Assembly (NCBI RefSeq): GCF_024129865.1
Contig: NZ_JAMYFE010000091.1
Span: 1 to 50,110 of the forward strand
DNA length: 50,110 nucleotides
Reading direction: 5' to 3'
From: Stieleria tagensis
GTDB taxonomy: Bacteria > Planctomycetota > Planctomycetia > Pirellulales > Pirellulaceae
Position 1 is the stretch's first letter. Every line of letters begins with the position of its first letter. Shown piece after piece: positions 44,265 to 50,110 of this stretch. The position numbers and the translations under genes are program-made. The notes below the pieces were generated by a model. The model saw only the letters and a list, made by a program, of their open reading frames with translations, had not been told where the DNA came from and ran no database searches.

Positions 44265-45830
44265 CTAGTTGCGAGGGTATTCCAGGGTTTCCAGTTTCTT
44301 GAGAATGTCCTCTGTTTTGAGCGACTGGTAGTTGATGCCTGCCGCGTTCAGGCTAGCGCCGGCTTGAAAGGGGTAATCTTTGAATGTGCTCATAAACTCT
44401 TTGATGTAGTCTTGAGCAGGAACCATGACCCACATGTTGTCGGCATACCAACGCCAGTAGCCCATCGTGGCTCGCTTCCACATCTGTTCGTAGGGATCCG
44501 CTTTCAGATTGATGTAGAGCGGCCAGTTCGGGACTTGGCGAACGCCATCAGCGATGTTGCCATTGACGACTGCAAAGTGGATCTTCCAGTCTTGGACACG
44601 GATCGCGTTGAGTTCACCGCCCTGGCCAAAGTAGAAGTATTCCTTGCGCGGGCTCTCCTCGGTTTCTCCCTTGAAAAACGGCATGAAATTGTAGCCGTCG
44701 GGATGGACCTTGAACTCGCGACCGTTGGCCGTGTAGCCCTCTTTCAACTTTTCGACGACATCTGGAACGCCGGCGGCGCCCAGGAAGGTGGGCATCCAGT
44801 CTTCCTGGGAGATGATGTTGTTGTAAATCGTTCCTGGTTTGATGACACCTGGCCAGCGAACGAGCATTGGCACGCGGTGGCCGCCTTCCCAGGTCGTTCC
44901 TTTTTCACCGTAGAACGGGGTCACGCCGCCATCGGGCCAAGTGAAGGGTTCGGCACCGTTGTCCGTGCTGTAGACAACGATCGTATTTTCGTCGATGCCG
45001 AGGTCCTCTAGTTTTTGCAGGACTTTGCCGACGTAGTCGTCGTGCTCGACCATCCCGTCTGGATAGAGCCCGATTCCGGTGCGACCTTTCGATTCTTCTT
45101 TCAAGTGCGTGAAGACGTGCATCCGAGTCGTGTTGTACCAAAGAAACACAGGTTTTTCGGACTCAACGCTTCGCTCCAGAAAGTCCATTGCGTGGGTGTG
45201 GACTTCTTCGTCAATCGTTTCCATGCGCTTGCTGGTCAGCGGGCCGGTGTCGCTCACACGGCCGTCGCTATGTGAATGAATGACTCCCCGCGGACCGTAC
45301 TTTTTGCGGAACTCGGGATTCTTTGGGTAGTAGTATCCCTCGGGTTCTTCTTCGGCGTTGAGGTGATACAGATTCCCAAAGAATTCATCAAAGCCATGTT
45401 TCGTCGGCAGGTGTTTGTCTTGGTCACCCAAGTGGTTTTTGCCAAATTGGCCGGTTGCATAGCCCTGATCTTTCAACAGATCGGCGATGGTGGGCGTCCA
45501 GTCGGGAATCCCGTGGTCGCTGCCCGGCATGCCGATGGTTAACAAACCCGTTCGGAACGGATGCTGCCCCAAGATGAATGCGGCGCGACCAGCGGTGCAA
45601 CTCTGTTGTGCATAGGCATCGGTAAAGAACGCTCCTTCATTGGCGATCCGGTCGATGTTCGGCGTTCGATACCCCATGATGCCATGGTTGTACTTGCTGA
45701 TGTTATGCACACCAATGTCGTCACCCCAGATCACGACAATGTTTGGTTTGTCCGCAGCCTGGGCGAGTGGAATCGACGCGACAGCAATGATTGTCATCGC
45801 CGCGAAGAGGAGTTGTGGTCGAAATTTCAT
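44265..45830 (-). CDS. Arylsulfatase, S1 family
   Basis: A 521-residue secreted sulfatase that hydrolyses sulfate esters, probably on algal or marine polysaccharides. The signal peptide (QLLFAAMTIIAVASIPLAQA) is followed by DKPNIVVIWGDDIG, with Asp37 and Asp38 as calcium ligands. The active-site Cys78 in SCTAGRAAF is the CxAxR form, converted to formylglycine by the maturase. GQFGKNHLGD and YSTDNGAEPFTWPDG hold further metal and substrate residues. The start at 45830 is set by the signal peptide and GGAAA upstream; an ATG 57 bases earlier is less likely. A probable terminator follows. An AraC-type regulator is divergent upstream, so the sulfatase is probably inducible. Confidence 0.94.
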   Translation of the reverse strand: MKFRPQLLFAAMTIIAVASIPLAQAADKPNIVVIWGDDIGVHNISKYNHGIMGYRTPNIDRIANEGAFFTDAYAQQSCTAGRAAFILGQHPFRTGLLTIGMPGSDHGIPDWTPTIADLLKDQGYATGQFGKNHLGDQDKHLPTKHGFDEFFGNLYHLNAEEEPEGYYYPKNPEFRKKYGPRGVIHSHSDGRVSDTGPLTSKRMETIDEEVHTHAMDFLERSVESEKPVFLWYNTTRMHVFTHLKEESKGRTGIGLYPDGMVEHDDYVGKVLQKLEDLGIDENTIVVYSTDNGAEPFTWPDGGVTPFYGEKGTTWEGGHRVPMLVRWPGVIKPGTIYNNIISQEDWMPTFLGAAGVPDVVEKLKEGYTANGREFKVHPDGYNFMPFFKGETEESPRKEYFYFGQGGELNAIRVQDWKIHFAVVNGNIADGVRQVPNWPLYINLKADPYEQMWKRATMGYWRWYADNMWVMVPAQDYIKEFMSTFKDYPFQAGASLNAAGINYQSLKTEDILKKLETLEYPRN

Positions 45831-45947
45831 GTGGCGTTTCCAAGGTGTAGTCGTGGGAAGGAATCGAATGACGAACTCGGTAGCCATGGATTTTTGGTCG
45901 ATCGCTAGGTGAGCCCGGTGACACTGCGGGGAATTATTCTGGGTGGT

Positions 45948-45964
45948 AAACCCGCATCGGGTTT
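45948..45964. promoter_or_regulatory. Palindrome between sulfatase and AraC-type regulator, candidate operator
   Basis: AAACCCG-CAT-CGGGTTT is a perfect inverted repeat with 7-base arms and a 3-base centre. It lies 118 bases before the sulfatase ATG and 46 before the regulator start, in the only shared promoter region. An operator for one or both genes is plausible; AraC-type proteins more often bind direct repeats, so another regulator is possible. Confidence 0.45.
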
Positions 45965-46009
45965 CGAATCACGTAAAATATCGATCTTCGGTTTGAGACT
46001 GAATTAAAT

Positions 46010-46990
46010 GTGCACATTCCGCCAGGCAACGAGATGGCCCCGATTAACAGACATCAATCGTTACAGACTTTCGAGCCTGAGTGTCTGTTTCAGGCGGTGA
46101 GTGCCAGCGGGTTTGAACATCGACTGCTGTGCGGTGGTCACTTCACAGGTCAACTTGACCGAGTGGTTCTCCCGCATTGCCGTCTCGACCGGGGACACTA
46201 TTCACTTCCTTGTTTCGCGATCGGGGCCGTGCCTGAGGGCTGGCTCATGATCGGCTTGACACCCTGTCCTGTCCGTCCGGCGTGGGTCAATGGATATGAA
46301 CTTGATGACACACACATCCAGTTCTATGCCGAAGGCAGCACGTTGGACTATCGCAGTTCTCCCGCCTCACCTTGGTACGCACTGCAGTTTCGTCGCGAAC
46401 AACTGCAGCGACACGCTTTAATGCAATCTTCGCAAGAACTTCGTCTGCCGCTTCGGGGCACGACCAATCTGCGAGTCCCGAAACCGTCGGTCAATTCGCT
46501 ACGCGCGGTAGCCGCCTCGATCCTCCAAATCGCAGCAACGCTGTGCCCGTCGGAACTGGTTGCAGTGGCCTCTCGCTTGGAGAGGCAATTGTTCGAATCG
46601 GTAGACGCCGTGCTCCGCTTGGCCACCGAATCCGAAGGGCAGCAGGTTTGGTGCGATTGCGGCGAACGTTCGTTGGTACGCTGTATCGAGACCCAACTAA
46701 CCGAACGATTGAAAGAACCGTTTCGCATGGCAACGCTGTGTGCCCGAACTGGAATGAGTCAGCGATCGATTGAACGCAAAGTAAAAAAGGTCTACGGCAT
46801 TTCGCCGCGTCGCTTGTTTTTGGTCACCCAAATGAACCAAATTCGCAAGGAATTGCTGGCCATGGAGCACGGTGAATCGACCGTCGAACAGGTCGCCCAC
46901 AAATGGGGAGTGACCAGTCTTGGCCGGTTCGCAGGACGCTATCGCAACCTATTCGGTGAAAGACCCTTTGAAACGCTGATTCGAAATTAA
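46010..46990 (+). CDS. AraC family transcriptional regulator
   Basis: A 326-residue regulator from the GTG at 46010; the ATG at 46034 is equally possible, and neither has a clear ribosome site. Residues 1-215 form an N-terminal sensing domain with no motif that I recognise. The AraC/XylS DNA-binding domain covers about 225-326: first helix-turn-helix RMATLCARTGMSQRSIERKV, second TVEQVAHKWGVTSLGRFAGR, ending YRNLFGERPFETL, which matches the family's F-x-x-x-F-G-x-x-P end. It is divergent from the sulfatase with a palindrome between, so it probably controls sulfatase expression in response to a sugar or sulfated ligand. That link is inferred from position. Confidence 0.92.
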   Translation: MHIPPGNEMAPINRHQSLQTFEPECLFQAVSASGFEHRLLCGGHFTGQLDRVVLPHCRLDRGHYSLPCFAIGAVPEGWLMIGLTPCPVRPAWVNGYELDDTHIQFYAEGSTLDYRSSPASPWYALQFRREQLQRHALMQSSQELRLPLRGTTNLRVPKPSVNSLRAVAASILQIAATLCPSELVAVASRLERQLFESVDAVLRLATESEGQQVWCDCGERSLVRCIETQLTERLKEPFRMATLCARTGMSQRSIERKVKKVYGISPRRLFLVTQMNQIRKELLAMEHGESTVEQVAHKWGVTSLGRFAGRYRNLFGERPFETLIRN

Positions 46991-47034
46991 ACGCTCGGGA
47001 TGACGCGATCGCCGCGTATTGCTCATCTCCCACG

Positions 47035-47059
47035 CCTCCTCCCCCTCTCTCCTCCTCCT
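47035..47059 (+). other. Pyrimidine tract just before the dehydrogenase start
   Basis: Twenty-five consecutive C/T bases contain repeated CCTCC words, the same sequence as the 16S anti-Shine-Dalgarno. It ends 17 bases before the GTG at 47077, in an 86-base gap that has no purine-rich ribosome site. It may affect translation or be a simple-sequence tract. Confidence 0.5.
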
Positions 47060-47076
47060 GCCCAAGATTCTGCGAC

Positions 47077-50010
47077 GTGAACGTTCGATACTCCATTCCA
47101 CCGACTGCCGTTCGTTTTGTCGCCGGTTTAGTTTTTGCCACAATTCCCTGGGCGAGCGCAACGGCGTTGGGCGACGATTTTCCAGTCGTGTTCAATAACG
47201 AAAGCACTTCGGATGCCCAGCCGATGCCGGCCGAACAAGCCGCTGCGACGATGCAGTTGCCGGATGGGTTTTCGGCCACCGTTTTCGCCAGTGAACCCGA
47301 GGTGCAAAACCCGATCGCGATGGCTTGGGATGATCGCCAGCGGATGTGGGTTGCCGAAAACTACACCTACTCCGATCGCACCCAGCACTTCGACCTGTCG
47401 CTGCGCGATCGAGTGATCATCTTGGATGACAGTGATGGCGATGGAAAAGCGGATTCGCGCAAGGTGTTCACCGACCAGGTGCAAATGCTGACCAGTGTCG
47501 AACTCGGGCGCGGCGGCGTCTGGTTGATGTGTCCCCCACAGTTATTGTTCATACCCGATGCCGACCAAGACGATGTGCCGGACGGTCCGCCCCAAGTCGT
47601 CTTGGATGGGTTCACCGTTGCCGACAGTAACTATCACAATTTTGCCAACGGTTTGCGGTGGGGGCCTGATGGTTGGTTGTATGGGCGCTGCGGGCACTCG
47701 TGTCCTGGGAATCTTGGCGTGCCGGGCACACCCGATACGCAGCGAATCCCGATCAGTGGCGGGATCTGGCGTTATCACCCCGACCGTCAAACCGTCGAAG
47801 TCCTGTGTCACGGCACGGTGAACCCCTGGGGACATGACTGGGACGCCAACGGTGAATTGTTTTTCATCAACACCGTCATCGGTCACCTGTGGCACTGTAT
47901 CTCCGGCGCCCATTTCAAGGAGTCCTTTGGCGACAGCGCGAATCCATTGGTCTACGATCGCATCGATATGATTGCCGACCATTATCACTACGACCGCACC
48001 GGCACCTGGCAGGCGAGTCGTGACGGAGCGGCCAACAGTCTCGGTGGCGGTCACGCACACATCGGGATGATGATTTATCAATCGGATCGTTGGCCCCAAA
48101 ACTATCGGAACAAATTGTTCACGTTGAACATGCACGGATTGCGTGCCAACGTGGAACGCATCAGGCGGCAAGGCGCCGGATATGTGGCTAGCCATGAACC
48201 TGATTTTCTGATCGCGGAAGATCCCTTTTTTCGCGGCATCGAAATCAATGTTGGTCCCGATGGTGATGTCTATGTGTTGGACTGGAGTGATACCGGGGAA
48301 TGCCATGATCACACCGGCGTTCATCGCACCAGCGGACGTGTTTACAAAATCAGTTTTGATGCCGGCCAACCGTCCACGCGTCCATTCAGTAAACCAGCCT
48401 GCCTGAGTGGTGAAAGCGGTTTGGCACAACTCTGGCGTGACTACCAATCTGGCGCGACCACCCCCGAACAACTTCGAAGCCGATTGCAGGACCCCGACGA
48501 ACATGTCCGCGTTTGGGCGATTCGTTTGCTCACCGATCATTGGCCAATCGACACCCTGCACGGACCACTGCCCGACGCCACCTATCCAGACGATCCGCAA
48601 ACGCGGCAGGCCCTGATCAACATCGCTCGCAACGATTCGTCCGGATTGGTGCTGATGGGATTGGCATCGACGCTACAACGATTGCCATTGCAATATCGCG
48701 CCGAACTGGCGACCGAGTTGGTTCGGCGTCAGGAATTTGCCCATGACCGAGACCTGCCCGCGCTGGTGTGGTACGGACTGATGCCATTGGTCGGCCATGA
48801 TCCCGCGGCTTTGGTTGCGGTTGGAAAGCAATGCAGGTTACCATCGACACTCAAATCGATCACTCGCGGAGTCGCCAGCCAAGTCGAGTCCCATCCGGGC
48901 ACGCTGGATGATTTATTGGCCGCCGCGATTGAGATGCCGCCGGCGTTGCAAGCGAGTGTTTTGGCGGGCATGTCGGATGCGTTTCGTGGCTGGTTGAAAG
49001 TTTCGATGCCAAACACTTGGCCACAGTTTTCCCAGACAGTAGCAGCCCTGGATCGCCCCGACACCACGCGCCAGCTGAATCTGTTGTTTGGCGATGGAAG
49101 AGCCGTCGAGGAACTGCGCGAACTAGCGCTGTCGTCCAAGGAGGGTTTGCAAACGCGACAATCAGCGCTGCGGACCTTGATCGATGCTCGCCCGGATGAT
49201 TTGCGCCAAATCTGTGAAAAACTACTCGGCCAACGCGGGCTCAATGCCACAGCAGCTCAAGGCCTGGCGTTGTTTGACGATCCCGCGATTGGCCAAAAAC
49301 TTGCCAAGACCTATCGTCGTTTCCAATCCGATGATCGACCTGGCGTGATCGAAATTCTAGTTTCACGCCCGAGTTTCGCAGCCGGGTTGCTGGATCAGAT
49401 GGGCGCTGATCGCGACGCAATCCCGCGCGATGACATCACTGCGTTTCATGCGCGGCAGATTTTAAGTCTGGGCGACGACGGCTTGCGAGACAAGCTCGGT
49501 CAAGTCTGGGGGACACTGCGTGATTCACCCACCGACCGACGGGATGCCATCAAAACGACCAAAGACCGGCTAACACCTGAACTGCTCGCCGAGGCTGATT
49601 TGTCTGCCGGACGCGCCCTGTTCAAGAAAACGTGTGCGCAGTGTCACCGGTTGTTTGGCGAAGGAGAGAAAATTGGTCCTGACCTGACCGGCGCCCAGCG
49701 GGCCAGTTTGGACTACCTGTTGGAGAACATCTTGGATCCCAGCGCCGTGGTCGGCAAAGACTATCGGATGACGATCGTGTTGACCGACGACGGACGCGTG
49801 TTGAATGGACTGGTGGTGTCAAAGAACGACAAAACCATGGTCATTCAAACCCAGTCGCGACAGGAAACGCTGCCGCTGGAATCCATCGACCAGATCAATG
49901 AAACGACGCTATCGCCGATGCCCGATGGATTGCTGACCACACTGTCACCCGAACAAATTCGGGATCTGATCGCCTATCTGATGAGCCCCACCCAAGTGCC
50001 GCTCAATTGA
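47077..50010 (+). CDS. PVC-type haem-binding dehydrogenase: propeller, HEAT repeats, cytochrome c
   Basis: A 977-residue secreted protein from the GTG at 47077. A signal peptide (AVRFVAGLVFATIPWASATA) precedes a six-bladed propeller of the glucose/sorbosone dehydrogenase type (about 60-450): LPDGFSATVFASEPEVQNPI, MAWDDRQRMWVAENYTY, DSDGDGKADSRKVFTDQ, and NGLRWGPDGWLYGRCGHSCP. HEAT-like repeats (about 470-790, with LRSRLQDPDEHVRVWAIRLL) follow. The C-terminal cytochrome c has CAQCH at 853-857 and the GEGEKIGPDLTGAQR segment. The last 100 residues are the family's Haem_bd_assoc tail. Such proteins are large planctomycete oxidoreductases, probably for sugars, passing electrons to the attached haem. 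It follows the AraC gene by 86 bases. The last 100 bases of the window hold nothing recognisable. Confidence 0.92.
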   Translation: MNVRYSIPPTAVRFVAGLVFATIPWASATALGDDFPVVFNNESTSDAQPMPAEQAAATMQLPDGFSATVFASEPEVQNPIAMAWDDRQRMWVAENYTYSDRTQHFDLSLRDRVIILDDSDGDGKADSRKVFTDQVQMLTSVELGRGGVWLMCPPQLLFIPDADQDDVPDGPPQVVLDGFTVADSNYHNFANGLRWGPDGWLYGRCGHSCPGNLGVPGTPDTQRIPISGGIWRYHPDRQTVEVLCHGTVNPWGHDWDANGELFFINTVIGHLWHCISGAHFKESFGDSANPLVYDRIDMIADHYHYDRTGTWQASRDGAANSLGGGHAHIGMMIYQSDRWPQNYRNKLFTLNMHGLRANVERIRRQGAGYVASHEPDFLIAEDPFFRGIEINVGPDGDVYVLDWSDTGECHDHTGVHRTSGRVYKISFDAGQPSTRPFSKPACLSGESGLAQLWRDYQSGATTPEQLRSRLQDPDEHVRVWAIRLLTDHWPIDTLHGPLPDATYPDDPQTRQALINIARNDSSGLVLMGLASTLQRLPLQYRAELATELVRRQEFAHDRDLPALVWYGLMPLVGHDPAALVAVGKQCRLPSTLKSITRGVASQVESHPGTLDDLLAAAIEMPPALQASVLAGMSDAFRGWLKVSMPNTWPQFSQTVAALDRPDTTRQLNLLFGDGRAVEELRELALSSKEGLQTRQSALRTLIDARPDDLRQICEKLLGQRGLNATAAQGLALFDDPAIGQKLAKTYRRFQSDDRPGVIEILVSRPSFAAGLLDQMGADRDAIPRDDITAFHARQILSLGDDGLRDKLGQVWGTLRDSPTDRRDAIKTTKDRLTPELLAEADLSAGRALFKKTCAQCHRLFGEGEKIGPDLTGAQRASLDYLLENILDPSAVVGKDYRMTIVLTDDGRVLNGLVVSKNDKTMVIQTQSRQETLPLESIDQINETTLSPMPDGLLTTLSPEQIRDLIAYLMSPTQVPLN

Positions 50011-50110
50011 ATTCTCTCTTGGTAGCTGGGCCCGCCAGGGTTCAGTCCAATACCCACAAACGGTGGCTGGCAACAATTGGAAAACTTGCGGCGAAGATTT
50101 TGACTCTGGT

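Noticed and set aside
47542-48600. 352-codon minus-strand frame opposite the PVC dehydrogenase
   Set aside because: Shadow of the propeller domain on the plus strand; no domain or start signal.

Overview
The window looks like chromosomal DNA of a planctomycete, probably family Pirellulaceae (Rhodopirellula/Stieleria-like). This is inferred from gene content alone: paired DUF1549/DUF1553 and DUF1501 genes, a PVC-type haem-binding dehydrogenase, a DUF1559 pseudopilin-like protein, a PEP-CTERM protein, a CxAGR sulfatase, a kinase linked to an ECF sigma factor, and intergenic palindromes built on CCCGACGCGTCGGG. I see no insertion sequence, phage, CRISPR array or replication origin. One tRNA-Phe is present.

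Layout. 160-3672 (minus): ECF sigma factor, then a Ser/Thr kinase with an anti-sigma-like zinc motif, then a secreted coiled-coil protein. 3746-6453 (minus): a secreted protein of unknown function and a class I glutamine-amidotransferase-fold protein whose catalytic Cys is replaced. 7184-14774 (plus): a FabH/OleA-like thiolase-fold enzyme, rpsD with a clear terminator, dihydrolipoyl dehydrogenase, miaB, and two M16 peptidase genes with complementary active-site halves. 14789-19975 (minus): an NSS sodium symporter, a 40-residue MetS-like membrane peptide found by reading the gap, an alkaline-phosphatase-superfamily enzyme and a membrane acyltransferase. 20411-20483: tRNA-Phe. 

20609-33155 (plus) is the most interesting block. 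Eight genes encode a secreted cyclase-fold/HEAT protein, a one-TM TonB/TolA-like protein, an ExbB/TolQ channel, two different ExbD/TolR proteins, a membrane-anchored PQQ-like propeller, a family 5 solute-binding protein without a permease, and a secreted protein of unknown function. It reads as a proton-motive-force-driven envelope machine. Between the two ExbD genes lies a 23-codon remnant of a lost third ExbD tail.

33194-38646 (minus) resembles an iron/haem-responsive operon: a PEP-CTERM gene broken by a 4-bp tandem duplication, DUF1559, a small lipoprotein, a DUF4198-Kelch fusion, HemP and a double-thioredoxin protein. A Fur-box-like palindrome lies upstream at 38803-38821. 38876-43884 (minus) is a DUF1549/1553 plus DUF1501 pair. 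44265-46990 holds a sulfatase divergent from an AraC-type regulator, with a 17-bp palindrome between them. 47077-50010 (plus) is a large propeller-HEAT-cytochrome c protein. Functions come from motifs read by eye; no database search was run.
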